From contig JAJRWB010000001.1 of NCBI GenBank assembly GCA_024276995.1, forward strand, positions 124,001 through 188,000: a stretch of 64,000 bases of DNA, written 5' to 3'. This stretch comes from Candidatus Eiseniibacteriota bacterium (GTDB lineage Bacteria > Orphanbacterota > Orphanbacteria > Orphanbacterales > Orphanbacteraceae). This document shows, piece after piece, positions 26,470 to 34,951 of the stretch. Every line of letters starts with the position of its first letter. The first letter of the stretch is position 1. Under the pieces are notes generated by a model that was given only the letters and a program-made list of their open reading frames with translations, made no database searches and was not told the DNA's origin. Position numbers and translations under genes: made by a program.

Positions 26470-27515
26470 TCGCTTCGCGCTCCACCGGGGGAGGCGCCGC
26501 CGTATCGTTCCCGGAGAAATTCCTTCATTTCGGAAAGATCGTCGAATATCCGGGTCGTCTTGCTCTCGAGGAAGGGGGAACGCTTGGAAGGCTTATAATA
26601 TAGATACACATCCCTGTTGTTTGAAAAGCCGTGGTAGACCTCGTCGTTCACGCCGGGCGAATCGGTGCCGAGGGGGTTGTACACAACGATGCAGTCGACC
26701 TGGTTGATGAACATGAAGTCGCGCCACACGGTGACCTTCTTGAGCAGCTCCACCTCCGGCTCCGAGCTGCCGGTGGGATCCCCATCGAGATCCTTGATGC
26801 TCATCGGGTCGAAGACGACGAAGATCTCGTCGGCGAACGATTTGAACTCGGCCACCTCGCGAAAGAATCGATCGGGCGCCATCTCGGAGTCTTCGTTGAA
26901 AAGCGCGCTGATCGGATAGGAGAGATACGCTTTCGGCGTGGACGGATCGGCGACCAGCTTCCATACCGACTCGATGCTCTGCGCCTTGGGAAGCATGTAG
27001 AAAGGCCGGTTGAGGAACGACGCCATCGTCCGCGTGATGAATGTCTCCTCGTTCTGCCAGTCGACGATCTCCCGGCGCGTCATCCGCCCCTTCCATTGGA
27101 CGCTCTCGCCCATCCGCGACTCGATCTTCTTCAGGTCGTCCACGATGGTGAGGAAAAGGTCGGGTTTCAACAGGTTCAGGTAATAAGGATCGAAGCCGGC
27201 CATGAGCGTCCCGTTCCACTTGAAACAGGCGTGGAGGGAGATCAGGTTGAGCCTGTCGGGGGCGAGGTCCTTCAGGATCTCCTCGAACACCGCCGCGCGC
27301 AACGTCTTGAGGGTTACCTCGGGGGCGTCGAGGATCTTCTCATCCCTGTAGGGGATGCCGAGTACCTGGGCCTTCCTGAGGATTCTTTCGCCGACGTCGT
27401 AGATCTCGACCTGGCCGCCCCGCCCGGCGCCCTCCTCGGCGACCCGGCGAAGAAAGGGCGCGCGTCCGGTCTTGCTGATACCGGTGCAGATCACCGTGCC
27501 GGCGGGGGGCGTCAT
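26466..27515 (-). CDS. Adenylate-kinase-like / deoxyribosyltransferase-like two-domain protein, unknown function
   Basis: 349 residues. The N-terminal half looks like a P-loop nucleotide kinase: VICTGISKTGRAPFL at the Walker A position (Arg where Lys is usual), then NLISLHACFKWNGTLMAGFD and LLKPDLFLTIVDDLKKIESR, as in AAA-type adenylate kinases. The C-terminal half (AYLSYPISALF, FADEIFVVFDPMSIKDLD, VVYNPLGTDSPGVNDEV) has the look of a nucleoside 2-deoxyribosyltransferase-like Rossmann domain. I do not recognise the combination. The ATG overlaps the lipoprotein stop (TGATG). Its place inside the nucleoside operon fits a nucleotide-related role, but the altered Walker Lys could mean altered or lost kinase activity. 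Confidence 0.6.
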   Translation of the reverse strand: MTPPAGTVICTGISKTGRAPFLRRVAEEGAGRGGQVEIYDVGERILRKAQVLGIPYRDEKILDAPEVTLKTLRAAVFEEILKDLAPDRLNLISLHACFKWNGTLMAGFDPYYLNLLKPDLFLTIVDDLKKIESRMGESVQWKGRMTRREIVDWQNEETFITRTMASFLNRPFYMLPKAQSIESVWKLVADPSTPKAYLSYPISALFNEDSEMAPDRFFREVAEFKSFADEIFVVFDPMSIKDLDGDPTGSSEPEVELLKKVTVWRDFMFINQVDCIVVYNPLGTDSPGVNDEVYHGFSNNRDVYLYYKPSKRSPFLESKTTRIFDDLSEMKEFLRERYGGASPGGARSE

Positions 27516-28342
27516 CAGAATCCCGCCGATTCTCTTCGCGAGAACGTTTCGATGGTGTAACACGTGTCGGGCGAGCAAAGGGTGATCGTCATTCGAAGGA
27601 GATCGGGGTTCTCGAGGGAGGCTTCCACGTGAAACGATTCGAGGCGGCTGTCGTCGGCCACCGCCACGGTGAAGGGAAACTCGCCGATAATGTCGGCCGG
27701 CGTTCCGCGGATCACCCCCGATTCGGCATCGATCGAAAGCCCGAAGGGGAGGCCGCTCGCCTCCCATGTGTACGGGGGGGTTCCCCCGCTCGCGCGGAAG
27801 CGGACATCCTCGAAAACAGTCGAATCGGCGCCGACCCAGATCGTATCGAGGGGACAGGGGGGATTGGACGCGTCGATAGAGAGACGTTCGGTGTTTTTCG
27901 CCGGTCCGTCGGCGGGGGACCTCTCTGCCGGTGCGGCCCGGCGCGCGGAGCGTTTTCCCACGTCGAGGGTGGAGTCGGCGATTACGACGCTGCATTCACG
28001 GATCGCCACGGCGGGAAGGCGCCGGATCGGGTCGTCTTCGGGAATCGCGTCGATATCGATATCGAACGATGCACCGCCGCCGTCGAGAATCGCGTTGGCG
28101 ATCGGAATCGGATCGCCCAGGTCGCCTCCCCTTTCGAGGTAGACCGTGCCGTCGAGGTCGCTTTCGCCTTGGGCGAGTTCGACGTGGAAGATGTCGGACG
28201 ACGAGGTTTCCATTCTCCACAATCCGGTGTAAAAGACGTCGCGGGTCAGCTCGTTCTCGTCGCCGCCGCACGAAAGGAAGACGGCGGCAGAGGAAAGGAA
28301 CAGAACGAATCGGGTGAAAGCGGCTATTCGAGACGACGCCAT
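27515..28342 (-). CDS. Lipoprotein with a putative Ig (He_PIG-type) domain
   Basis: 275 residues with a lipoprotein signal (FVLFLSSAAVFLSC). The N-terminal half has beta-rich segments (GLWRMETSSSDIFHVEL, DLDGTVYLERGG); the C-terminal half has a He_PIG-like repeat (RFRASGGTPPYTWEASGLP, then GLSIDAESGVIRGTP, FPFTVAVADD). No catalytic motif is seen. It is embedded in a nucleoside catabolism operon between deoC and the kinase-like gene, so it may be a surface protein for nucleoside or DNA capture; that is inference. I used the ATG at 28342 (GGGAGA nine bases upstream) rather than the GTG at 28351 that overlaps the deoC stop. Confidence 0.7.
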   Translation of the reverse strand: MASSRIAAFTRFVLFLSSAAVFLSCGGDENELTRDVFYTGLWRMETSSSDIFHVELAQGESDLDGTVYLERGGDLGDPIPIANAILDGGGASFDIDIDAIPEDDPIRRLPAVAIRECSVVIADSTLDVGKRSARRAAPAERSPADGPAKNTERLSIDASNPPCPLDTIWVGADSTVFEDVRFRASGGTPPYTWEASGLPFGLSIDAESGVIRGTPADIIGEFPFTVAVADDSRLESFHVEASLENPDLLRMTITLCSPDTCYTIETFSRRESAGF

Positions 28343-28347
28343 TCCGG

Positions 28348-29211
28348 TCACTCTCCCTTCACGATCGCCACGGAGGCGCTCGCGCCGATCCGGCTCGCGC
28401 CGGCGCGCACCATATTGTCCGCGTCCTCTCGGCTCCGAATGCCGCCGGACGCCTTGACACCCATCTTCGAACCGACCGCCTCGCGCATCAGCCGGACATC
28501 CTCCACCGTGGCGCCCGAAGGTCCGAAACCGGTCGATGTCTTCACGAAATCGGCGCCCGAGCGGCGGGCGATGTCGCAGGCGATCACCTTCTCCTCATCG
28601 GTGAGATAGGCGGTTTCGAGGATCACCTTCACGATTCTGCCGGCGGTTGCCGACTCGACGACGCCCCTGACGTCTCTTTCCACCAGGTCGGTATCCCCCG
28701 ATTTGAGCGCGCCGACGTTGATGACCATGTCGAGTTCCACCGCACCGTCGTAGCAGGCGCGTCTCGCTTCGAACGCTTTCGTTTCGGGACTGTTCGCGCC
28801 GAGGGGAAAACCGATGACCGAACAGACCTTCACGGTGGTGCCCGAGAGGAACCGCGCGCAATGCTTCACCCAAACGGGATTGACGCACACCGAGGCGAAA
28901 CGGTATTCCTTCGCTTCCCGAAGAATGCGGTCGACCACCTCCCTCGTGGTGTCCGCCTTCAAAACGGTGTGATCGATCATCGCGGCGAGGTCCTTCGCCG
29001 GGGGGTCGACCGATCCGGGGGCGTGGCTCACCCGCTCGGCGCCCGCACCGACGAGGGCGGCCGTCGAGCGCGGACAGACGGCCGCGCACTGGCCGTGGAC
29101 GGCGCACAGGGTGCACGAACGTCCGTCGAGATTCTCTCCTTCCGCCCCTCGCCGCGCGAGCCGGGCGAGAACCTCCTCCACCGCCTGTTCCACCGGGTCC
29201 GGGACGGTCAT
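28348..29211 (-). CDS. deoC: Deoxyribose-phosphate aldolase with Cys-rich N-terminal extension
   Basis: 287 residues; the aldolase (about 75-287) cleaves 2-deoxyribose 5-phosphate to glyceraldehyde 3-phosphate and acetaldehyde. It shows [67 protein letters not shown] and the Schiff-base Lys in [15 protein letters not shown]. The first 70 residues are an extension with C-x2-C-x5-C-x3-C ([14 protein letters not shown]), which could bind zinc or a cluster. The ATG at 29211 overlaps the hpt stop (ATGA). Confidence 0.94.
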   Translation of the reverse strand: MTVPDPVEQAVEEVLARLARRGAEGENLDGRSCTLCAVHGQCAAVCPRSTAALVGAGAERVSHAPGSVDPPAKDLAAMIDHTVLKADTTREVVDRILREAKEYRFASVCVNPVWVKHCARFLSGTTVKVCSVIGFPLGANSPETKAFEARRACYDGAVELDMVINVGALKSGDTDLVERDVRGVVESATAGRIVKVILETAYLTDEEKVIACDIARRSGADFVKTSTGFGPSGATVEDVRLMREAVGSKMGVKASGGIRSREDADNMVRAGASRIGASASVAIVKGE

Positions 29212-29783
29212 GAGAGGATCTCCCCGTCGCTCAGGCGGAGCACCCCGACGAAGGGGAGATTCCTGTAGCGTTGAGCGTAGTCGAGTCCGTAACCGATGAC
29301 GAAAAGATTCTCGATCTCGAAACCGACGTAATCGAGGGGAATCTCCCTTTCCTTCCGTTCCTCCTTGTTCAACAGGGCGCAGACCCGGATGGAACGGGGA
29401 AACTTCGACCGGAGGAAGCTGAGAAGATTATGAAGGGTATGGCGGGTATCGGCGATATCCTCCACGACGAGCACATCCTTGTCCTTGATCGAAAGGTCGA
29501 GTTCCTTCGTGATTTTCGCCCGGCCGGTCGATTCGGTTCCGTCGGCATAACTTGAAATCTGTACGAAATCGAGTACGAGGGGAAGATCGATCGCCCGGAC
29601 CAGGTCGCACGCGAAGAAGATGGCGCCCCTGAGAACCGCCACGACGAAAAGATCCTTATCGGCGTAATCCTTTTCGATCCGCCTGCCGAGTTCGGCCACC
29701 TTCGCCCGGATCTGCTCCTCGGTGAGGTACACTTCCACCGTGTCCGAGCCGCTGATCGCCGTGACATTTCCCTTGCCGGTCAC
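29208..29783 (-). CDS. hpt: Hypoxanthine phosphoribosyltransferase
   Basis: A 191-residue purine salvage enzyme joining hypoxanthine or guanine to PRPP. It has [16 protein letters not shown], the flexible-loop region [16 protein letters not shown], the PRPP motif [14 protein letters not shown] (classically a Glu-Asp pair followed by DTG) and [23 protein letters not shown] at the C-terminus. The motif reads DTRHT where DTGxT is more usual, a small deviation. The GTG start at 29783 overlaps the phosphorylase stop (GTGA). Confidence 0.93.
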   Translation of the reverse strand: MTGKGNVTAISGSDTVEVYLTEEQIRAKVAELGRRIEKDYADKDLFVVAVLRGAIFFACDLVRAIDLPLVLDFVQISSYADGTESTGRAKITKELDLSIKDKDVLVVEDIADTRHTLHNLLSFLRSKFPRSIRVCALLNKEERKEREIPLDYVGFEIENLFVIGYGLDYAQRYRNLPFVGVLRLSDGEILS

Positions 29784-31111
29784 CCGTTGCCTCCCTCGTC
29801 CCGGTCCGACCGGATCGTCTCGATCACCGGCGGAGTGGGGGATGGTTTTTCAGGGCCGATGCGCCAGGCGGCGGCGACATCGTTCTCCGCCGCGTCGAGA
29901 CGTTCCTCTTCATCGGCGTGCATCACCGCGATCGGATCGGCGGCGGCGACTTCGTCCCCTCTCTTGCGGAGAATCTCGATCCCCGCGCCCGGACTCACGG
30001 CGTCCTCCGCCCTCTCGCGGCCCGCGCCGAGCCGGGTCGATGCGAGGCCGATCGCTCTCGCCCCGATCGCCTGGACGAATCCGCCCGAACGAGCCTTGAC
30101 GACCCGGCGAAAACGGGAGCGCGGGAGGAGCGACCGATCGTCCAGCACGTTCGACTCGCCGCCGTGCGCTTCGATCATCTTCCGGAAAACCTCGAGGGCG
30201 CGGCCGCTCGCGAGGGCGTCCTCCACCTTCCGCCGCGCCTCTTCACGGTCTTCCGCCGCGCCGGCGAGAAAAACCATCTCCGCCGCCAGCACGAATGTCG
30301 GTTCCATCATATCGCTCCCGTCACCGCCCCGCAATACATCTATCGATTCATCGATCTCGAGGGCGTTGCCCACCTTATGCCCGAGAGGGGCGTTCATATC
30401 GGTGAGGATCGCCGTGGCACGCCTTCCCATGCGGCACGACACGTCGACGAGCGTTTTCCCGAGGGTGCGGCACGAATCGAGGTCGGCGAGGAACGCGCCG
30501 TCGCCGCACTTGACGTCGAACACGAGAACCTCGGGGCCGGCGGCGAACTTCTTCGAAAGGATGCTTCCGACGATAAGGGGAATCGATTCCACCGTGGCGG
30601 TGGCGTCCCTGAGGGCGTAGAGCTTCCTGTCGGCGGGAGCGAGTTCGTCGGTCTGCCCGATGATGGAAAGGCCTGTTTCGCGGACGATCTCGATGAACCG
30701 GCCGGTATCGAGCCGCGTCCGATAGCCGGGGATGCTCTCGAGCTTATCGAGCGTCCCTCCGGTGTGGCCGAGCGCCCGCCCGGAGAGCATCGGCACCGGG
30801 ACGCCGCACGCGGCGGCGAGGGGACCGACGAGGAAGGAGAGCTTGTCGCCCACGCCGCCGGTAGAGTGCTTGTCCGCCGTGGTCCCCTCGATCGAGGCGA
30901 GGTCGATCGTTTCACCGGAATTCATCATCTCGACGGTGAGGCGCATCGTCTCGTCGGCGTCGAGGCCGCGAAGAAAGATCGCCATCAGGAGCGACGCCGT
31001 CTGGTAATCGGGAACCGTTCCCGCGGCGACGGAGGTGATCCACCAGTGGAGCTGTTCGGCGGTGAGAGACCCGCCCCTCTTCTTCGTATCGATCAGGTCG
31101 ATCATCCGCAT
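29780..31111 (-). CDS. pdp: Pyrimidine-nucleoside / thymidine phosphorylase
   Basis: A 443-residue nucleoside phosphorylase II family enzyme that splits thymidine, deoxyuridine or uridine with phosphate. Visible are MIDLIDTKKRGGSLTAEQL, the signature KHSTGGVGDKLSFLVGPLAA, MLSGRALGHTGGTLDKLESI, KLYALRDATATVESIPLI, KFAAGPEVLVFDVKCGDGAF, the LTDMNAPLGHKVGNALEI segment and a C-terminal barrel-sandwich. Thymidine versus broad pyrimidine specificity cannot be settled by eye. GGAGGTGG precedes the ATG at 31111. It is the first gene of the nucleoside operon. Confidence 0.93.
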   Translation of the reverse strand: MRMIDLIDTKKRGGSLTAEQLHWWITSVAAGTVPDYQTASLLMAIFLRGLDADETMRLTVEMMNSGETIDLASIEGTTADKHSTGGVGDKLSFLVGPLAAACGVPVPMLSGRALGHTGGTLDKLESIPGYRTRLDTGRFIEIVRETGLSIIGQTDELAPADRKLYALRDATATVESIPLIVGSILSKKFAAGPEVLVFDVKCGDGAFLADLDSCRTLGKTLVDVSCRMGRRATAILTDMNAPLGHKVGNALEIDESIDVLRGGDGSDMMEPTFVLAAEMVFLAGAAEDREEARRKVEDALASGRALEVFRKMIEAHGGESNVLDDRSLLPRSRFRRVVKARSGGFVQAIGARAIGLASTRLGAGRERAEDAVSPGAGIEILRKRGDEVAAADPIAVMHADEEERLDAAENDVAAAWRIGPEKPSPTPPVIETIRSDRDEGGNG

Positions 31112-31158
31112 CGAACCACCTCCGGACGGGGAGTGTACCGACAGGGGGAAAAGGAGAT

Positions 31159-31188
31159 ATTATCGCCCGTAGGGTGACGGAGGGTCAA
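31159..31188 (-). promoter_or_regulatory. Sigma70-like promoter of the nucleoside catabolism operon
   Basis: On the minus strand TTGACC (31188-31183), an 18-base spacer and GATAAT (31164-31159) lie about 50 bases upstream of the phosphorylase ATG. Confidence 0.5.
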
Positions 31189-31318
31189 CGGAATTCGGCC
31201 GGATGGAAGCGCGCGCCCGCCGGCCGCGGAGCGGAACGTGCGGCGGGTGGAGATTCGGTTTGCTATATTTCTCCAAGACAGGTCCGAATCGGCGGTCGGT
31301 TTTCGGAGGGGAGAGAAG

Positions 31319-31720
31319 ATGCCTTGTCGGGATAGCAGCGCGCGGGTCGTCCTGTCGGTGGATGACAACGACCGGATCGTCTCCTTCCGGTTCGAGAAGA
31401 TCACCTGCGGCAAGGTGATCGGAGGGTCGTCCGGTCTCGATCGGCATTGCCGCGGAATCTCCCTTGCCGACGCGCCCCATCTCGACGGCGCGCAGATCGC
31501 CGCGGCGCTCGGCGTCGCCGGGGAGGATGATCGCTTCTTCTTCCAGCTCGAATGGAGCGCGTTCCAGACGGCCGTCGCCCGCTTCACAGGCGGCAATGAT
31601 CCCCCGGGCGGCGAGCGGTGCCGGGTCGCCTCGGTGACCCACGATGAACGGGGAAGCTCGATCACCGTGGTGATTCTCCCCCCGGACGATCTCCCGCCGA
31701 TTCCCCCCTGCTCCCGCTGA
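31319..31720 (+). CDS. IscU/NifU-N-like small protein
   Basis: 133 residues. The pattern DNDRIVSFRFEKITCGKVIG, GGSSGLDRHCRGISLADA and a following helix ending FQTAVARFTGG parallels the IscU/NifU N-terminal fold (basic strand, Cys loop, SS, G-x-S/T-x-x-x-A, C-terminal helix). Only the first scaffold Cys aligns well; the region of the third Cys (HCS in IscU) reads LEWS, so a normal 2Fe-2S scaffold is doubtful. It may be a repurposed relative. The ATG at 31319 follows GGAGGGG. It stands alone, divergent from the nucleoside operon; TATATT at 31264-31269 could be its -10. Confidence 0.5.
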   Translation: MPCRDSSARVVLSVDDNDRIVSFRFEKITCGKVIGGSSGLDRHCRGISLADAPHLDGAQIAAALGVAGEDDRFFFQLEWSAFQTAVARFTGGNDPPGGERCRVASVTHDERGSSITVVILPPDDLPPIPPCSR

Positions 31721-31749
31721 GGCTCTCCCCTTCCCCACCCGACAAAGAA

Positions 31750-31777
31750 CCGGGCCTCCCTTTTCAGGAAGGCCCGG
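31750..31777 (-). terminator. Rho-independent terminator after the secreted protein gene
   Basis: An 11-bp stem (one wobble pair) with a short loop, built on CCGGGCCT / AGGCCCGG, followed on the minus strand by TTCTTTGTC. It lies 26 bases past the stop at 31804 and could also stop plus-strand transcripts from the IscU-like gene. Confidence 0.6.
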
Positions 31778-31803
31778 TGGATACCATTCGAAAGAATCGG
31801 ACT

Positions 31804-32424
31804 CTAGCGGAAGAGCGCCTTCACGCCGCCCCAACTCGTCTCGTCGGTGGCCGACGTGCCGCCGGGGAGTTCGACGACCGCGCCCGCCGGAGCGGAGACT
31901 TCGACGTCATCGACGTAGAAGGTGTCGCCGCCGCCGCCGGTGGAACTGTACAGACGCGCCTCGACGGTGAGGGAGCTGCGGGTTCCGAGCGAGGAGTCGA
32001 ACACCCAGGTGTACGAAACCTGGCTCCAGCCGCTGCCGTCCGTGTACGTGGTGCTGCCGCTGGCGCTGCCCGCGTAGGCGACGTTCGTGCAATTATCGTC
32101 GTAATGACCCCAGATCCTGAGCGAAGGGCTCGCGCCAGGCGTGAGGTCATAGCCCCAGAAGCTCGCGGTCACGACGTCGCCGTCGGTGAGACCGCAGATG
32201 CGGGCGACGTAACCCTGCGGGGTACCGCCCTCGGGGGATTCAACGAGCTCGAGCGCCCGGCTGCCGGTGTGCACCGTGGTGGCGACGTTCGTCGCGCTGC
32301 CGAGGTTTCCGTAGCTCCCGAGAATCGTGCCGACACCGTCTTCCCAGCCATAGCCGACAACGGCATTCGCCGGAACGGCGAAAAGGAACGGAAGAACGAG
32401 AAGACCCAGTAACCAACGTTTCAT
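31804..32424 (-). CDS. Secreted protein with C-terminal WGGVKALFR tail
   Basis: 206 residues with a Sec signal (MKRWLLGLLVLPFLFAVPANA). The body is rich in Gly, Ser and Thr and looks like a carbohydrate-binding-module-type beta-sandwich (GYGWEDGVGTILGSYGN, SRALELVESPEGG, VSYTWVFDSSLGTRSSLTV, GDTFYVDDVEVSAP). The final residues TDETSWGGVKALFR form a compact tail set off by a Gly/Thr linker, as in C-terminal sorting signals or extracellular cleavage tags. No catalytic residues are apparent. It is monocistronic with a terminator downstream. Confidence 0.7.
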   Translation of the reverse strand: MKRWLLGLLVLPFLFAVPANAVVGYGWEDGVGTILGSYGNLGSATNVATTVHTGSRALELVESPEGGTPQGYVARICGLTDGDVVTASFWGYDLTPGASPSLRIWGHYDDNCTNVAYAGSASGSTTYTDGSGWSQVSYTWVFDSSLGTRSSLTVEARLYSSTGGGGDTFYVDDVEVSAPAGAVVELPGGTSATDETSWGGVKALFR

Positions 32425-32699
32425 GCTGCTGCTCCTTACTTCAGGTTTCGGTCGCCTCCGCACGACACCGGCCTCCACTGCCGAGTTGCGGCGCTCCCTC
32501 CTCCTTCACCAGAAAAACCGAACGTGTCGCCGCCTCCACAGATTCTGCCCTCCGAACCGATTCGACCGGCGGGTGCCGGAAAAAGGTACGGACTTACCCG
32601 TGAATGCGACGGATAAACACTATAAGACGGTGATATCGTACCATGTCGGCGGCCGGTTTTCAACCGTTTTTTTGCCGAAATCGCCGATTTCAGGCCTTT

Positions 32700-34151
32700 T
32701 CAGAAAGGAAGCGCCCGCAGGAGAATCGCCGATCCGATCGCGGTGACGGCGACGGCGGATGCGAGGCGAAGGTAGCGAAACGTTTTCCCTCCCGGCGTAA
32801 GGTGCTCGAGGAGCGGTCCGGCAACGACGAAAAGGATCCCGATCGTCATAAGAACCAGGGCGAGACCGGCGCTGAAAGCGACGATGAGGGCGAGGCCGAA
32901 GCCGATTCTGCCGAGGGCGACGGCGCTGAGCAGGACGACGAGGGCCGATGGGCAGGGAACGATTCCGCCGGTGACGCCGAGGGCGAGGAGCGAGCGGAGG
33001 GAGACGGCGTCGGCCTTCCCGTCCGGACCGTTCCCGACGTGGGAGTGGCCGGTGTGGTGGTGGTGCGGATGGTGATGGTCGTGGTGGGGATCGGCGTGGC
33101 CGTTGCCGGCGCGGAAAAGGCGGATCGCCCCGCGGAGGAGGGCGATACCGATCACCGTCACCACCAGCCCGGAGAAAAGGGAAAGCCAGGGGAAGATTCT
33201 TTCGGGCACGAAGGAGCGTGACGCGTAGAGCACGGCAAGCCCGAGGGCGAAGACCGACAGGGTATGGGTGGCGGTGACGACGAGGCCGAGGAGGGCGGCC
33301 TGACCGATCGTGCCCCGCGATCCGACGAGATACGCCGCCACGAGCGTCTTGCCGTGGCCCGGCTCGAGGGCGTGGACGGCGCCGAGGAAAAGGGCCACCA
33401 AGAGGGCGCCGAGGAGGAACCGGGGGGACCCTTCCCTACGGATGAGCGCGGCGAAACGGTCCTCCATCCCCTTCCGTCCGGCGAGCGCCGCCGGAGGGGG
33501 AGGCGGCTTCCCTTCGCCGAAGAAGAAGTGCGCTTCCAATTCGGCGGGCGGATCGCTGATGTATTCCTCCGGGTAGAGGGTCAACCCTTCGGTCGGGTCG
33601 AGCGGATCGATGTCGCATCTCAGCAGCGCCGTCCCTTCCGCGTCGATACGGATCTCCTTCCAGCCGAAGCGATCGGGATAATTGCCGTCGGTGTAGTCCC
33701 CCCGAAAAAGCCGCGTGTGGACGGAATCGCCGAGCGGGGCGCTCCAGTCGATGCCCACCGCGAGGGTGTTCATCCCCCCCTGCCCTTCGAAGACACTGGC
33801 GTTGCGGAAGCGCTCGACGAGGCGGAGAGGAACGCCGTTCACGGCGAGGCGGAGGTTCTCCCGGAGCGCGGGGATGAGCGAATCGAGAAACGCCTCCTCC
33901 TCGCCGGGGAGAACACGCCGGTCGCCGTCGGCGTCGAGCTGCTTCAGAAGAGGGAGCGCGGAGATCTCGGCGTAGTCGACCAGGTAGCGGAGGGTGACGC
34001 TGTCGGGCGAGACGGTGATGTGCGCATAATGATTGATGGAAAAACTTCCCATCGGGTGGGCCGCGGCCGTGCCGGCTTCGACGAGAAGAAGAAGGGACGC
34101 CGCAACGGTTCCACGAAGAAACGCGCCCGATGTGCGCCGACGCCGGTTCAT
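32700..34151 (-). CDS. NicO/RcnA-family nickel/cobalt transporter with periplasmic N-domain
   Basis: 483 residues. A signal peptide (ending AAAHPMGS) leads to a periplasmic domain of about 220 residues with an EF-hand-like loop DADGDRRVLPGEEE, then six to seven helices with the NicO motifs AVHALEPGHGKTLVAAYLVG and TATHTLSVFALG, a His-rich loop (HADPHHDHHHPHHHHTGH) and GGIVPCPSALVVLLSA. Direction of transport (uptake or efflux) cannot be read from sequence. The ATG overlaps the yqeB stop, making it the last gene of the purine/selenium-type cluster, whose molybdenum or metalloenzymes could need such metal supply; that link is inference. Confidence 0.85.
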   Translation of the reverse strand: MNRRRRTSGAFLRGTVAASLLLLVEAGTAAAHPMGSFSINHYAHITVSPDSVTLRYLVDYAEISALPLLKQLDADGDRRVLPGEEEAFLDSLIPALRENLRLAVNGVPLRLVERFRNASVFEGQGGMNTLAVGIDWSAPLGDSVHTRLFRGDYTDGNYPDRFGWKEIRIDAEGTALLRCDIDPLDPTEGLTLYPEEYISDPPAELEAHFFFGEGKPPPPPAALAGRKGMEDRFAALIRREGSPRFLLGALLVALFLGAVHALEPGHGKTLVAAYLVGSRGTIGQAALLGLVVTATHTLSVFALGLAVLYASRSFVPERIFPWLSLFSGLVVTVIGIALLRGAIRLFRAGNGHADPHHDHHHPHHHHTGHSHVGNGPDGKADAVSLRSLLALGVTGGIVPCPSALVVLLSAVALGRIGFGLALIVAFSAGLALVLMTIGILFVVAGPLLEHLTPGGKTFRYLRLASAVAVTAIGSAILLRALPF

Positions 34152-34951
34152 CTCTCCCCTCCGAAGCGAAGGAGCGCCTCGAGGACGCCGCCCGCCACGG
34201 CGAGCGCCTTGTCGGAGAGGGCAGTCACGTCCACCTCTCTTCTCGGGTCGATGTCTACCACCTTGAGCCGTTCCGTGACCGCCGTTCCCGGCCGGATCAG
34301 TCCCCTGAGGATGCCGTCGATCGCCGCCTTCACCGGCGCGCCGCCCACCGACCCCGCCTCCTCGCCGGCTCGGATCGTCTCGCCGATCTCCCTTTCCGTG
34401 ACGAAGATCCCCGGCGCGCCCGCGCGGAGGACTCTCGCCGCCCCCTCACCCGCGATCACGCCGGGAACGCCCGTGTCGTTCTCGGGCGGGTGGTCGGTGA
34501 GCACCGCCCCGAGGCGGGGCCCCCGGTTCGTCTCGACGGCGCAGTGGCAGTCGTTCCCGGGGTGGAAGCCCGGGCCGAGGCCGATCACGAGAGGAGCGCT
34601 CGTGAGACGGAGACGATGGCCCCCCTTGAGGATTCTTCCGTCCACGAGGACGTCCGGCCGACCGGGATACGACGGCGGAACGATCGGATCCCCGTGAACC
34701 ACGAAAAGGGGGATCTTCCCGGCGGCGAGAATCTCCCGCGCGTCTCCGCCTTCACCGGCGCGCTTCGCCGTGATCCCCTCCACGACGGCGCTGCCGTCGA
34801 GGGCGGCGTCGGAAAAGGAAGCGCGCCGGCGGACGGCGAGGGGGGCGGCGATCTCCGTGAGGGACACGGCGATCCCGCACCGGTGAAGGCGGACCGCCGC
34901 CGCGGAGGCGAGTTCGCCGGCGCCGAGGATCAGCACGGAGTGGTTGCTCAA
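34148..34951 (-). CDS. yqeB: YqeB family protein (selenium-dependent molybdenum hydroxylase system)
   Basis: 267 residues. The N-terminal Rossmann motif VLILGAGELASAAAVRLHR is followed by a C-terminal domain with PLVIGLGPGFHPGNDCHCAVETNRGPRLG split by family-typical spacing, then TGVPGVIAGEGAARVL and GGAPVKAAIDGILRGLI. YqeB (EF2563 family) accompanies selenium-dependent molybdenum hydroxylases such as xanthine dehydrogenase and is thought to help mature the labile selenium cofactor. The TTG start at 34951 overlaps the upstream stop (TTGA). No hydroxylase is encoded in the window. Confidence 0.85.
   Translation of the reverse strand: MSNHSVLILGAGELASAAAVRLHRCGIAVSLTEIAAPLAVRRRASFSDAALDGSAVVEGITAKRAGEGGDAREILAAGKIPLFVVHGDPIVPPSYPGRPDVLVDGRILKGGHRLRLTSAPLVIGLGPGFHPGNDCHCAVETNRGPRLGAVLTDHPPENDTGVPGVIAGEGAARVLRAGAPGIFVTEREIGETIRAGEEAGSVGGAPVKAAIDGILRGLIRPGTAVTERLKVVDIDPRREVDVTALSDKALAVAGGVLEALLRFGGER

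Noticed and set aside
32672-32695. Hairpin GCCGAAATC/GATTTCAGGC downstream of the metal transporter gene
   Set aside because: On the minus strand it is followed by A's, not U's, so it is not a convincing terminator for that gene; no plus gene ends there.
32425-32699. Intergenic stretch of 275 bases between the secreted protein and the metal transporter
   Set aside because: I found only a weak TATAGT-like -10 on the minus strand with no -35, and no RNA gene or riboswitch pattern.
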